In this document: in pieces, positions 9,656 through 22,000 of the stretch
Position numbering within the stretch: the first letter of the stretch is position 1
Layout: each line of letters opens with the position of its first letter
Origin: Linanthus parryae
Lineage: Eukaryota > Streptophyta > Magnoliopsida > Ericales > Polemoniaceae
Reading direction: 5' to 3'
Length of the DNA stretch: 64,000 bases
NCBI GenBank assembly: GCA_023055425.1
Contig: JALGPY010000001.1
Coordinates: forward strand, 32,663,001-32,727,000
Translations under genes and position numbers: made by a program
The notes under the pieces: model-generated
What the model was told of the DNA's origin: nothing
Databases searched by the model: none
What the model saw: the letters and a program-made list of their open reading frames with translations, nothing else

Positions 9656-11299
9656 TGACACGATTTCTTACGTGTATGCGCAAGTGCACGGTCAAGTAAT
9701 ATAGGGGTGGTATTTCAACCCTGAGTTAATCGATCCCACGAGGACAAGCTTGAGATTATTTAATTAGTTATTAGCATAGAATACAGTACAAGGAGGAAGA
9801 AATGGTGATTTAAACATTTGTCACCCTCAAACAGGTGAGTGAAATAAAATAACAACTAAACTAATATTTTTGTGTTTTTTTATTAATAAAATATGGAGAA
9901 ACTAGGCAATCTATAGATCACCTAGGGTTGTAGACGATTTCCGGATTAGCTATGCAACACGTTAACTCTATTCTAACTAAGCCGGGTAATGGCACTGACA
10001 ATCTCCTCTCGGTCTCATGTCGTTCTACGTCACGGTTTACTTGGTGTCCTGTCGGTCCACCTACATCTACCGGTCCGTTCTAGTAGGCTAACGAAAGTGC
10101 ACGGAATGATGTCCTCTCAGACCACCACCACACGAACACCTCACTATCTCCTACCAAATCTACCCACTAAGGCCAATCCTACATACTTCTCTTCTCAGTC
10201 TCAGTGATTAAGGATTGTTGTTCATATCTCATCACAACTAGGTCTAAGCCGCTCTCACGCACTCGCTAGCTAATTAACAAGTCTGAATAATTACTCCATT
10301 CTTGCCAAGGATTAAGATTAGCATATGAACAATAACAAGAATAAAAATTAACATTGCAAGATTACAATCTAGTAAGAACACCTAATTCCGATGAATATCG
10401 ATTCCTAACATAGTCGTGTCAATAGACAACACTCGTTAACAACTTCATGAAATTCAACTTCATTCAATAGATCAAAATCCAAAAGTATGAGACAAGTCTA
10501 AAATCCGGAAAACATATTGTCTACATAAAACCTAGGCTCTCTAGAGAAGCCTAGAAAAACGTCTAACTACTAGAAATCGCAGCAACACAACAAAGTTTCT
10601 CCATACAAGTGATTAAAAGAGGGAAGAAGAGATCAAACGCTAGAAATCGTGAAGATTGACGCGATCCGGGCTCTTCTCCTTGCTTGAGGTTTCTCCCAAT
10701 GGATTCTCCTTGCTCTCCTCCTTGATCGTGGCTATCAATAGGCGTGAATTGTGATTATTTTCGTCCCTAGGTCGTCCTTCCTTCATAACCCGCAGAAGTC
10801 TTCAGTAATTGCACAATAGCACCCTGAAATCTTCTCCTGACTTCAATAGGCCATAACTTTTGCTTCCGAACTCGGATTCAGCTCCGTGACCTATTGTTGG
10901 AAATCTGTCTGAGTCTACTTTCATTTGGAACCGGTCTCATCCCCGAATTAATTGTATAACTCCAGCTAGGATCAAAATAGAGCAAGCTGGTCATCCAATC
11001 TCCTCTAATTCGGCTTCTCTTCACTCCACTTGAGCTCCCGTTGTTTCTGAAGTTCGTTCCATGCCTCCTATCAACCGATTAGCATCCGTTCCTGCCAAAA
11101 AAAAATATGAAAAAACATACCAAGCGATTATATTTGACAAATAACAATGAAATATGCATAGAAAATGCCCCGACTAACAATATAGCACATGGAAAGCAAC
11201 AAGTGATAAAACGGTCTGTATTCTCTAACTTTGGGCTCAAATCTCTCATGATAATGTGGTAAAATGGAGGTAATAGATAGATCCTAAAAGGTGCTATCA
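9656..11299 (-). repeat. 5' LTR of the Athila-like remnant
   Basis: The 1,644-bp LTR reads TGATAGCACC at its start on the minus strand (11299) and CGTGTCA at its end (9656), directly before the primer-binding site. It contains the CGCAAGTGCACG, CAAGTAATATAG and ATCGATCCCAC motifs shared with the solo LTR at 2851-4985. E1 sequence resumes at 11300. Small open frames inside are not genes. Confidence 0.75.
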
Positions 11300-11918
11300 A
11301 TAAGCGATCCACCACCTTCATTGGAAGCTGCATTTTGATGGATCATCGACAAGATCTGGAGGTGGAATCAGAGTTGTGCTAACTAAACCTGATGGGGAGG
11401 TCGTGTAGATGTCGACGAAGCTGGAATTCAAAGTAACCAACAATGAAGCTGAGTACAAAGCCTTGATCGCAAGACTACTCGCAACTAAGGCCTTGGAAGT
11501 TCAGAATCTCATCGTAATGGGAGACTCCAAACTGATAGTGAAGCAAGCTTCAGGCGAGTATGGCTTGAAGGAGATAAAATTACTGAACTACAGGTCGATC
11601 GTACAGAAGCTAGTTCAGAAGTTCGATTCCTTCAAGTACGAACATACTCCTAGATCTGACAACCGACACGCAGATGCATTGACCACCTTAGGATCGAAGA
11701 TCAGCTCGGATAAATGCCCGACAAAGATCTCGATTGAAGTTAAGACAACTCCATATCTAGTAAAAGACTTGTGCGAAGATGAGTTCGTTGAAGATGACTG
11801 GAGAAAACCTATCATGCGCGCAATGGCGAAGGAACGATCAAAGAAAGTTGGGTTTCCACCAAGGGGTTTTGCATACACGACAGCTTGCTTTATTAAAAAG
11901 GGCTTGGACGAATTCTGA
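11300..11918 (+). pseudogene. E1 RNase H domain (partial)
   Basis: Just after the Athila-like LTR the E1 reading resumes as WKLHFDGSSTRSGGGIRVVL with a stop, then TKLEFKVTNNEAEYKALIARL, MGDSKLIVKQASGEY and DNRHADALTTLGSKI. These are the four RNase H motifs: Asp in HFDGSS, Glu in NNEAEYKAL, Asp in GDSKLI, and the closing DNRHADAL. This is the extra archaeal-type RNase H of the Tat lineage; the first RNase H and RT thumb would lie in the part lost at the insertion. The frame runs on to 11918 through the spacer before integrase. A stop at 11406-11408 breaks the domain after the first motif. Confidence 0.8.
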
Positions 11919-13010
11919 CGCGATGTGTTACGGAGGAAGAAGTCCAAGCCATACTGGAGAAAATCCATCAGCATTCTTGCAGAGAAAATGAGATATCTAT
12001 CTATAGAAAAGCGCAAAGATATGGAATCCATTGGCCACAGTTGGCACACTATGCTTCTAACTTGCAAAGTAACTGCGAAGAATGCGCACTGATAAAAGAC
12101 TCCCTAGAAGTCACTGCAGATCAAGATAACGTTGATTGGCGAAAGCCTTTTATTGATTACCTGCGAGACGACATTTTGCCAAGCGATAAGAAAGATGCTG
12201 ATAAGCTAAAGAGAAAGGCAACACGATATGTCTTGGAAGAGAATTTTCTCTGGAGGAAAGGGCACAATGGGAACTTGCTCAGATGCCTCCATGGACAAGA
12301 AGTACAAGAGGTCATGGATTTATCCCATCAGGTGGAGCATGAAGGAGGTGTGAACCTCTACAGACAACTCTTGACGGTTGGTTATTTTTGGCCAACTATG
12401 GAAGCTGATTGTCGCGCGAAATTGATGGAGTATGGGGTAAGGCATGTGTGCTCAACACCCTACTACCCGAAGGGAAATGGCCAAGCTGAGGCCACAAACA
12501 AAACCCTGTTAAGAATCTTAAGCAAAATGGTCGCAGATGATCACAATAAGTGGGCAGACTCCTTGCACCTGCATTATGGGCCTATCGCACGTCACCAAGG
12601 AATCCTACCAGGGCCTCTCCATTTCTACTTTGCTATGGAGCAGAAGCAGTGGTCCCTACTGAGATCAAGGTCAATTCTTCAAGGATAGCCTTCAGCGCTT
12701 TATATGAAAACGCGCGCGAGCATGACCTCATTCTACTAGAGGAGAAGCACGAACAAGAGCAAGAGGGAAAATGACAAGTACAAGGAAAGGATTTCTCGAG
12801 CTTACAACAAGACTGTCCAGAACTGAGATTTTGTTGTGGGAGACTTATTCCTACGGGCTTCTGACCACTGCATGCGCGAAGCCGCTCATCCCAAGTTTGC
12901 TGCTAACTGGGAAGGCCCTTTCTAAGTAAAGGAAGTCTTTGATAGTGGCTATTGCAACATCCAATGTTGCCATGGGAGGATCCAATTAATGATAATAACT
13001 CTCCCATATG
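11919..13010 (+). pseudogene. E1 integrase with internal deletion
   Basis: The 12041-12688 frame shows the lead KATRYVLEENFLWRKG and HQVEHEGGVNLYRQLLTVGYFWPTMEADC, the His side of the HHCC zinc finger. It then jumps to LMEYGVRHVCSTPYYPKGNGQAEATN, the region of the catalytic Glu. The zinc-finger Cys pair and both catalytic Asp regions are therefore deleted (about 150 residues by family comparison). The C-terminal part follows with frameshifts (LLAPALWAYRTSPRN, AEAVVPTEI, then NWEGPF near 12905). The lost CRRCQ segment survives separately at 16589-16705. An integrase domain like this cannot work. Confidence 0.8.
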
Positions 13011-13095
13011 AGACCTCTTTTATCAATTGCTGGTTTCATTTTATCGTTTGCATTGTTTGTTTCGAAACTGATAGTCAATCACTTTGTGAACATAA

Positions 13096-13510
13096 AGCCT
13101 ATATATCTGGATAGCACAAATGCATTTCTTGTAAGCCTATCTGTCTAGATAGCTACGTTGCGTGAACTAATTCTATCTGTTTAGATAGCAGCAAACCTAA
13201 CCCTATTTGTTTAGATAGCAGCAAAACTAAGCCTATTTGTTTAGATAGCAGCAAAACTAAGCCTATCTGCCTAGATAGCAACAAATAAAGGCATACTTGA
13301 CTAAATGGCAGCTTTTTCAAAAGCATATCTGTTTAGATAGCATTAATACGTAATCTTAAGCCTATCTGCCTGGATAGAAGCAATACGTGAAGCTCAAACC
13401 TATCTAAATAGCAACAGACTTAAGCCTTTGTTTGGATAGTGTTGATATGCGAATTCATTCTTATTTGCTCATATAGAGGCCACACGCGACTAAGAGCCTA
13501 TCTACTCTGG
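13096..13510. repeat. E1 hairpin minisatellite between pol and the antisense gene
   Basis: About a dozen imperfect units contain CTATNTGTNTAGATAGCAGC. Each unit can form a hairpin with arms CTATCT and AGATAG. E2 has a longer, more regular array at 52302-52870. In both elements it lies directly after the sense genes and before the 3' end of the antisense gene. Tandem repeats in this hypervariable 3' region are known from Tat/Ogre elements. Confidence 0.88.
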
Positions 13511-13689
13511 AAAAAGCAATACTTAAAGGTATTAGTCAGTCAAAAACAGCTAAGGGATTCTCAATATATCATAAGCGAAAGCAAAAGAAGAAGCACTCTT
13601 TTATAAACAAGAAATTCAGACATAGTTGTGTCCATAAAGAGTTCAAAGCTGCGATGAAATGGTACAAAATCCCATACAAAAAAAAATCA

Positions 13690-16588
13690 TCGTTTCAAAA
13701 GAAATTCAAATTATAACAATACTACTGGTATTCTTCAAATAGACCTTCGAACAAAGAGTCGTGAGCCTCGAGCTGAATAGAAATGCCAGCTCACTGGTCG
13801 ATTTGTTTCTTATGATCTTCGTGTTTTGTTTTTGCTTCCTCATATTTGGCTATGGATTTTTCGATTGCTTCTCTTTAGGCACGAAGTTGGGCAATTTCCA
13901 ACTGATAATTCTCGAAGCCAAACCGCAACTTGATGGAGTTGCATATCCTCTTCAACGTGTGAATGAGAAAGTCGAGGTTGAGACGGTTGTGTGTCACATG
14001 TTGAAAACCTTGCATGCTTGTCAGGAAGTGCTGCGTATTTGTAAGAGAAATGGTAGCCGGTGTGGTCCTGCTTATTTTCTCCATAAGATAATATATTTCT
14101 GTAAGAAGATCCTTTCTGTCCTTGGCAGGCAGCTCCATTGCTCTGGCAAAGGTCTTGGGATGCGAGATGCGCATCTTTATAAGCCACTTCAAGCATGGTT
14201 TCATAATCCCTGCATTTTTAAACGCCACGCGTCAATCTCAAAGAAGATAGGCTTCGTACCTCGTCATAATTACGAATATTTTCAACGACAATGAAAAAAA
14301 TTGCCAGTACTCCTAACTATCTCACGCAAGGAATGAATGGGGAGTACTTCCTAGGAACTGTTAGAGGGCTTAGACTCAGCTAATCTTTGATCGGCAAGAG
14401 CTTCTTGCGCGAATTATCCCTCAGGGAAGACATATTCCTCCTCAGCTTCGTTGGCCTCAAATGCTGCAATAGACCAATCTTTCCACGGATTTTGAGAAAA
14501 AAGCGCGTCCAGGTCGAGACTAGATGAATCAGCAACCACACCAGAAAGTGACAAATTTTCACCAAGTCCCTCTTAGGACGCAACACTTCTTGGGGCACTT
14601 GAAATGGGCACAAGTGGAGTGATCCTTGCTGGTGTCACGGTCGCAGCTGGAGTGTTTGTCTTCGAAGACGCGTCCTGGTGTGGCTCAGCCATGATTGCAT
14701 CCTCACCCGCTTCTATTCCTTCTTCGACTACACTTGGTGCGGGCTCTGGGGCTTCTGGCACACTTTCATGGGCGACATTAAGTTGCATTCCACGAGCCAC
14801 AACAACATCAACCTCAGGAATGGGTAATTGAGTATATTCCATACTTTGATCTAGCGCGCCACCGCTTGTGTTCGACTCATGTTCAACTCCTTCATTGGCT
14901 GGCACTACACCCTCAGAAGCGACATTAATTCAACTAATGTCAAGAACTTTTGGCAAATTTTGAGGTGGGGATTTGAAGTCACCATTTCTTGAGAAACTTC
15001 AACTCGATCGACTGTTCCAAGGGGGGCTCAGTTGGCAATGCAGTCGCAGGAGAAACACTTGAAGGAGCTTCAGAAGTAGAAGTTGCTTCCTTTTGAGTCG
15101 CAGGAGAAACCTTGCAACACGCGCGTTAGATTCAGCACTTTGTTCCTGCCCCTGCAGAAGTGCTTCCTCCTCTTTCTCTTTCTCAATGATGAGTTCGAGT
15201 CGCTCACTTTCAAGGCCAACCCCTTCAGTGCTAGGCCCTTGCGGCGCGATCGTAGGCTCTTCAGTGTTAGGCTCCATAGGGGGGACTGCAACTTTTTCCA
15301 CTAACTTGTCCCCCTGGTTGGCCTCAATACCAGAATGAGGAACACGAACAACGGCGCTGCGAAGCCGGCGGGACCTTTGTATCAATGATTCTGCTTCTGC
15401 TACAAAGTAAAGTTCACAGTTAATTCAAGATGAAATAATTAATTATAACAAGGCTTATAGAAGTGCGATACCCACTCTTTCCACTTTCAAATGGAGTATT
15501 TGCGCAAAGGTTATCATCAATTCCTTTAAATTGCGTGTGAGCTGATTAGGTGTGGAATATTGTTATCATGTGCGAAGCGCTATCATCATCACTCGAAGAA
15601 AGTAAAATGAAGCATGGCAGCACTAAGAAAGTAGAAGTACCTGAGGATTCTCCACATTGGGCTACTAACCAAGGGAGAATATCATGCCTAGACACCCCAT
15701 AATATAATGCACAAAAGATAAGCTCATGGTGCGATAAAGCAAATTTAAAAATCGTACCGTCTTCATCTTCATCACCAGTAAGGTCATGGAAGGCCATTTC
15801 CCTTCTCTCCCTCTCTCCTCAGCCATGATCATGGACTCCGCAATTGCCTCCTCTTCGGTAATGCCTTTCACGCCTTCATCTGGGCTATCGCTGCCTGTAG
15901 CAAAGGCAACAACTGAGTGTCAAGACAGAACTTATCACAACTCAAGAAGGAATATGACTTGAGTACCTTTTCGCGCGACAAATGTTTTCTTTCCAGTTGC
16001 CTTCTTCGTAGGAGCAGGAGGAGCTTATCCCTTCTTTGCATCAGGAGCTTGACCCTTCTTTCCAGCAGGGGCTTGATCTTTCTTGGCAGGGGGCGCGAGA
16101 TCAGGATCGTATCTCGGGCGTTTAGATTGTGGGGTCATCAAATCACTGGTCCCGCGCTCATCCGCAGACCTCTTCTTCTTCAAAGATTTGATGAAGGTTG
16201 CAAGGAAGGCTTCGAGCGCTTCTGAGACCACCTTCTAAACTTATGGATCCATGGGCCATGCGGGAGAAATAGTGACCTCAGGTTTCACCCCCTTATTTGC
16301 GCGACAGAAATCATTGAAGCCTTCTCTGCGATCCCCAAACGCGAGCCGCCTCAAACAACACTGCCATGGGAAGGCGAGTTTGAGTTTGCACTATTTTAAA
16401 TAAATATATAAATGAAATGCGATTGAGCATACCTGTTTGAATTCATCCGCGTACTTAGTCCTCGCCTTGAGGGACTTCTGCTTGACAATGGCTGCCTTTT
16501 CTTGAAGGATAAAACGAGGGCATAGGTGATGGTCATGGTCCATCAAAGAGTAGAAGTCATACTGTTTCTCATCCACAGTAGAAGCCAT
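13690..16588 (-). pseudogene. E1 antisense gene, C-terminal half, copy A
   Basis: Read on the minus strand from 16588, the blocks in order are: a segment with LCPRFILQEKAAIVKQKSLKAR; a basic block with LKKKRSADERGTSDL and QSKRPRYDPDL (about 16231-16025), a likely bipartite nuclear signal; an acidic block with LTGDEDEDGTIFKFALSHHELI; a long Glu/Pro-rich block (15385-14573); and LKWLIKMRISHPKTFARAMELPAKDRKDL (14228-13875), followed by a coiled-coil-like tail. The blocks lie in different frames separated by introns and damage. Each has a counterpart in E2 (56645 to 54319). This copy is a duplicate of 16706-19004, is cut at its 5' end at 16588, and holds about 815 bp that copy B has lost. Confidence 0.65.
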
Positions 16589-16705
16589 ACTGTGGAGCAT
16601 CAAGGAGGTGTGAACCTCTGCAGAAAACTCTTGACGGTTGGTTATTTTTGGCCAACTATGGAAGCTGATTGTCGCGCGAAATTCCGAAGATGCCAATAAT
16701 GCCAT
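16589..16705 (+). pseudogene. Stray integrase fragment at the duplication junction
   Basis: About 94 bases match E1 integrase at 12332-12425 (HQGGVNLCRKLLTVGYFWPTMEADCRAKF) and then continue with RRCQ and a Cys codon, the zinc-finger part missing from the main integrase copy. Directly after it, sequence matching 13680 begins again. It marks the join of a 3-kb direct duplication and shows that the parent element still had the intact zinc finger. Confidence 0.85.
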
Positions 16706-19004
16706 ACAAAAAAAATCATTGTTTCAAAAGAAATTAAAACTATTACAATACTGCTGGTATTCTTCAAATTGACCTTCGAACAAAGATTCATGAGCCCCGA
16801 GCTGAATAGAAATGCCAGCCCACTGGTCGATTTGTTTTTTATGATCTTCGTGTCTTGTTTTTGCTTCCTCATATTTGGCTATGGCTTTCTCGATTGCTTC
16901 TCTTTAGGCACGAAGTTGGGCAATTTCCAACTGATAATTCTCGAAGGCCAAACCGCAGCTTGATGGAGTTGCATATCCTCTTCAACGTGTGAATGAGAAA
17001 TTCGAGGTTGAGACGGTTGTGTGCCACATGCTGAACACCTTGCATGCTTGTCAGGAAGTGCTGCGTATTTGTAAGAGAAATGGTAGCCGGTGTGGTCCTG
17101 CTTATTTTCTCCACATGATCATATATTTCTGTAAGAAGATCCTTTATGTCCTTGGCAGGCAGCTCCGTTGCTCCGGCAAAGGTCCTGGGATGCGAGATGC
17201 GCATCTTTATAAGCCACTTCAAGCGTGATTCCTTAATCCCCGCATTTTTAAACGACATGCGTCAATCTCAAATAAGATAGGATTCATACCTCGTCATAAT
17301 TACGAATATTTTCAACGATAATGAAAAAAAATTCCAGTACTCCTAACTATCTCACGCAAGGAAGGAATGGGAAGTACTGCCTAGGAACTGTTAGAGGGCT
17401 CAGACTCAGCTAATCTTTGATCAGGAAGAGCTTCTAGCGCGAAGTATCCCTTCAGTGCTAGGCCCTTGCGGCGCGATCGTAGGCTCTTCAGTGTTAGGCT
17501 CCATAGGGGGGACTGCAACTTTTTCCACTAACTTGTCCCCCTGGTTGGCCTCAATACCAGAATGAGGCACACGAACAACGGCGCTGCGAAGCCGGCGGGA
17601 CCTTTGTATCAATGATTCTGCTTCTGCTACAAAGTAAAGTTCACAGTTAATTCAAGATGAAATAATTAATTATAACAAGGCTTATAGAAGTGCGATACCC
17701 ACTCTTTCCACTTTCAAATGGAGTATTTGCGCAAAGGTTATCATCAATTCCTTTAAATTGCGTGTGGGCTGATTAGGTGTGGAATATTGTTATCATGTGC
17801 GAAGCGCTATCATCATCACTCGAAGAAAGTAAAATGAAGCATGGCAGCACTAAGAAAGTAGAAGTACCTGAGGATTTTCCACATTGGGCTACTAACCAAG
17901 GGCGAATATCATGCCTAGACACCCCATGATATAATGCACACAAGATAAGCTCATGGTGCGATAAATCAAATTTAAAAATCATACCTTCTTCATCTTCATC
18001 ACCAGTAAGGTCATGAAAGGCAATTTCCCTTCTCTCTCTCTCCTCTTCCATGATCCTGGACTCCGCAAGTGCCTCCTCTTCGGTCATGCCTTTCACTCCT
18101 TCATCTGGGGTATCGCTGCCTGTAGCAAAGGCAAAAACTGAGTGTCAAGACAGAAATTATCACAAATCAAGAAGGATGATGACTTGAGTAACTTTTCGCG
18201 CGACAAATGTTTTCTTCCTAGTTGCCTTCTTCGTAGGAGCAGGAGGAGCTTGGCCCATCTTTGCAGTAGGAGCTTGACCCTTCTTTCCAGCAGGGGCTTG
18301 ATCTTTCTTGGCAGGGGTCGTGGTAGCAGATCATATCTCGGGCGTTTAGATTGTGGGGTCACCAAATCACTGGTCCCGCGCTCATCAGCAGACCTCTTCT
18401 TCTTCAAAGATTTGACAAAGGGTTCAAGGAAGGCTTCGAGCGCTTCTGAGACCACCTTCTGAACTTATGGATCCATGGGCCATGCGCGAGCAATAGTGAC
18501 CTCAGGTTCAACCCCCTTCTTTGCGCGGAAGAAATCATTGAAGCCTTCGCTGCGATCCCCAAACGCAAACGGCCTCAAACAACACTGCCATGGGAAGGCG
18601 AGTTAGAGTTTGCTATATTTTACATAAATATATAAATGAAATGCGATTGAGCATACCTTTTTGAAGTCATCCGCGTACTTAGTCCTCGCCTTTAGAGACT
18701 TCTGCTTGACAATGGCTGCCTTTTCTTCAAGGATAAAACGAGGGCATAGGTGATGGTCATGGTCCATGAAAGAGTAGAAGCCATATTGTTTCTCACGGAG
18801 CACTTGTACTTGAACGGATAACCTGTTATGACAAGCACGGGAGCTTTTCTGGCCTGGAGCTGATCCTGATATTTGACAAGACGGCGAATTTGAGAGATCC
18901 AAAAAGAAACCCAACTTGGGGTGTTCTGCCCTCGTCTATCTCTGGAAGGTTGGGTCAATGGGAGCTCAGCCAGGAATAAAGCATTGCTCTTCCCATATAG
19001 CAAT
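16706..19004 (-). pseudogene. E1 antisense gene, C-terminal half, copy B
   Basis: This is the copy that connects with the PMD part once solo LTR E5 is taken out. On the minus strand it starts at 19004 with LLYGKSNALFLAELPLTQPS, matching LCGKSNELLLAELPLTQPS in E2. It continues with LCPRFILEEKAAIVKQKSLKAR, the KKKRSADERG / SKRPRYD basic block (18455-18093), the acidic block (18096-17773), a short remainder of the Glu/Pro block and the WLIKMRISHPRTFAGATELPAKD block (17258-16869). About 815 bp present in copy A (roughly 14413-15225) is deleted here. Frames are separated by introns and by lesions. No catalytic motif is seen. Confidence 0.65.
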
Positions 19005-19009
19005 CCGTT

Positions 19010-22000
19010 TGTAACACCCCTATTTTCAAGACGACTCTAAGCGCAATATCAAGACTTTGGGGGTCAATGTGTAGATGATTTTTCACGTCTTTAAAGTTGG
19101 AAATTTTTAGTGTTTGCAAGTTTTGGAAGTTGTTGGAATGATTTTGAAGCACTAGAAATGTTCGGGGTGGTTGTGCAAATCTCTGAAAATTGGTGGTTGA
19201 GTAATTCTAGTTAGTACACCTAAAGTTTGGAAAACTACACTTTTACCCCTATGAATGTCGAGCACTTGTCCAACCAACTTGACATCTAAGGATTCAACAC
19301 CTACAAATCCCCTCTTCACCAGCAATCTGAAAAAGAAAAAAAAAATCTCTCTCTCTCATCCATCATCTTCATCCTTGTTCTTGAAAAACCACCACCAACT
19401 CCACCACAAAACCACCACCACATCTCCTTTCACCAAGCTGCTACTGGGTTAAAATCTCCATCACGTGGGGAGAAAAATGCCCAAAACAATTCGTTATTTC
19501 GTTCACAATCGAGAGAGAAATCGGGTTTGATGCTTATGAACCCTAGCTTGGTTTCTTGTCGAATCTGTTGTGTGTGTTGCGAATCAGAAGCTCTAATATG
19601 TCCCATTGGATTTGTGAGGTCGACGCGGACCTAGATCACCCTCGCTTTCCACCGAAATCGCCAGAATTCGCTCGTCGGAATCCGGGTGAAGAACACGACG
19701 GAAACCGCCACAAGTCGTCGGACTTGGGCGTTCTCCGTGCTCCTTGGCCGTTATCACCCTCCCCAAAGGTTACCCATGATCTCTGGACGTCGTAGAGCAA
19801 CCTAGGAAACTCAATAACCACCGTTAGGTATGTTATAGCACTGAATCCGGGTGGTTGGCCGCCGGATTCTTCCATGGCCGCCGTAGAGCGATGCAACAAG
19901 GTATCTCTCTCATTTCTTCACTAATTTCATTGTTTCTTGCACTAAAATCATCCCTAGAACATCTAGAATGCATTAGAAGCATTGAAACCTGCCCAGATTT
20001 CAGTTAGAGTTGAGGTTGATTTCACTTTTCACACTTGGTTTGTTTTTCCGACATGCATAAACAGCCCCTGTTCAAATGATCATATCTCTCTCGTTTTTAA
20101 TCTGTTTTGAGCGATTCTGGACTTTTTGGAAACCTCGGATGATTGATACAACTTTTGTGCTTTAAATTTTTTTCAAATTCAGTCTCTAAATCACCTAAAA
20201 ATCTTGTTGAATTTGCTGCAAATAGTGTTCTTGAATCTGTCCCATCAATTTTTTTTCTAAGTGTTGAATGTTTGGATTGAAGTAGTCATTTTCAAATATC
20301 ATTACTCCATCAATTCTTAATGAAATATTGTGTTTCTTTATCCAATGTGAAGATGGCACATAATACTTCATTTCATCATCTCTGGGACATCTTAAAATTT
20401 GTAACGGATTTATCATAAATCAAGCTTAAAGTTGTTACTTTGAACTCGTGTACAATTCTCGAATTTGCCTAAGTGTTGAATCGGAATTTTCACTCAACTT
20501 TGACTAACGATATCTCTTTGAATACTTGGAGTTTTTAGGAGTTCAAATATGTCATGGAATCCTTGAACTATCATCTTCAAAACTCTATTTTTAGATTTTC
20601 AGACTCCTTCCCAACGGATCAGAAACCAGTCGCGAAGTCGACTACTTAAAATGACTTTTCGCTATCTTTGAACTTCTGTTTTGACCATTTGAACGACATT
20701 TCTAGCCTTAACGTTCTTCATCAAACTTGTTCATATTTGTATTCTGAGTCTAAATATCAAGTTTGGCCAAGTTTGAATTTTCAAAAACCCTAGTTTCACT
20801 AAACTGTAAAGGAGGGGCAAAATAGTAATTTCACTTAAGCTTTGAGTTGAGATCAAGTTAGTAACTTGGAGTTTGGCAGCATGCCTTCAGGGCCGGCTTT
20901 AGCTCTAAGCAGTTAAAGCCGTTGCTTAGGGCACCCAAATTTTAGGGGCACCAGATTGTTAATTTTCTCTTAGTGAATAGATAAACCAAGTATATCAATA
21001 TCCTAAAATATATCAATTGCAGCGACGTGATTCCTATTTTCTAGTGTGTGCATTCAAGATTTATAGAACGTGATTGGTGAGGCTAATCCTTATCTAATTT
21101 TTCTCCTAAAAATTCTCAAGAGATTTCCCTCTTATCCTGGACTCAAATAACGAATAATCTCATTGCTTTTTCGAAGTTAAAACAGATTTTGATATAAACT
21201 TGTCTGAGAGTTCATCATTAATTATCAAGGTAAAATTACTAGACAAAAAATCAATTCTCCAAAATCCGTGTTTGGAGATGCCAAAAATTGAGAAGTCTTT
21301 TTTATTGCCAAACAAATTACTCCCTTCTTCATCAAAATTTCACATTGAAGAGACAGAAGACACGAATTGGACTATCTTCACTCTTTAAAAGTGAAGAACA
21401 AAGGGTTTCTTGTGTTTATAGTGTGAGTGGATGTATTATATCTCCAGTTCTCCACTCTTTTTGTTTTTCAATATCATTGTTGACGTTACAATCATTTTAG
21501 ATTGGTCATAATATTCACTGGTTTCCTGTATTTATAGTGTGAGTGAATATGTAATATCTCCATTCTTGTTGTTTTTCAATATCATGATTGACGTTAAAAT
21601 CCTTTTAGATGTTTAAATCTTAGTTTTTCAAGTATAAAGTTGGTATGAGAAAAAAAGAAATGAACCAGAATAATAGTTGGCAATTTGTCCCAAAAATAAG
21701 TTTGAAAAATTTCTAATGCGGAGATTTGAAAGAATTTTGGTGTAATTATTTAAATCTAAATTCTACACTTAGATGTAAGGCATTAAATTTCTCCTTTCGC
21801 TTAGGGCACCCAAAATTATAGAGCCGGCCCTGCATGCCTTGTATGTGTATTTGGAATACTCGTATGTAATTATGGGCTAGGGTTGACCAAGTCAATAGTT
21901 GGGACCTTTTTGCAGTTTTACTAAACTTTAGGGGCCTAAGTGTAATTTATTGAAAGTTGTAGATTTCAATGCTAAGTTCATATGAGAGAGCCAGGAGTCA

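Larger units (their letters stand above)
7736..11299 (-). mobile_element. Truncated, coding-deleted Athila-like LTR retrotransposon
   Basis: Read on the minus strand, the order is a full 5' LTR (11299 to 9656), an Athila-type primer-binding site (9629-9648), a short leader with a Cys-rich frame, and then a block containing TTGGGAGGCAACCCA (around 8625-8640), which in my recollection is typical of the region after pol in Athila elements. The gag-pol core is missing. A T-rich tract follows, and the element breaks off at about 7736. No 3' LTR and no matching target duplication are visible, and part of E1 RT and RNase H is missing at the junction, so the insertion was followed by a deletion. The lineage call rests on the primer-binding site and these shared motifs. 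Confidence 0.7.

Noticed and set aside
9989..10207. A short plus-strand open frame at 10.0-10.2 kb
   Set aside because: It lies within the Athila-like LTR and shows no protein-family signal.
13096..13510. Regularly spaced short palindromic repeats that resemble a CRISPR array (also 52302-52870)
   Set aside because: The spacers are themselves repeated, the setting is a plant retrotransposon, and no cas genes exist. It is a minisatellite.
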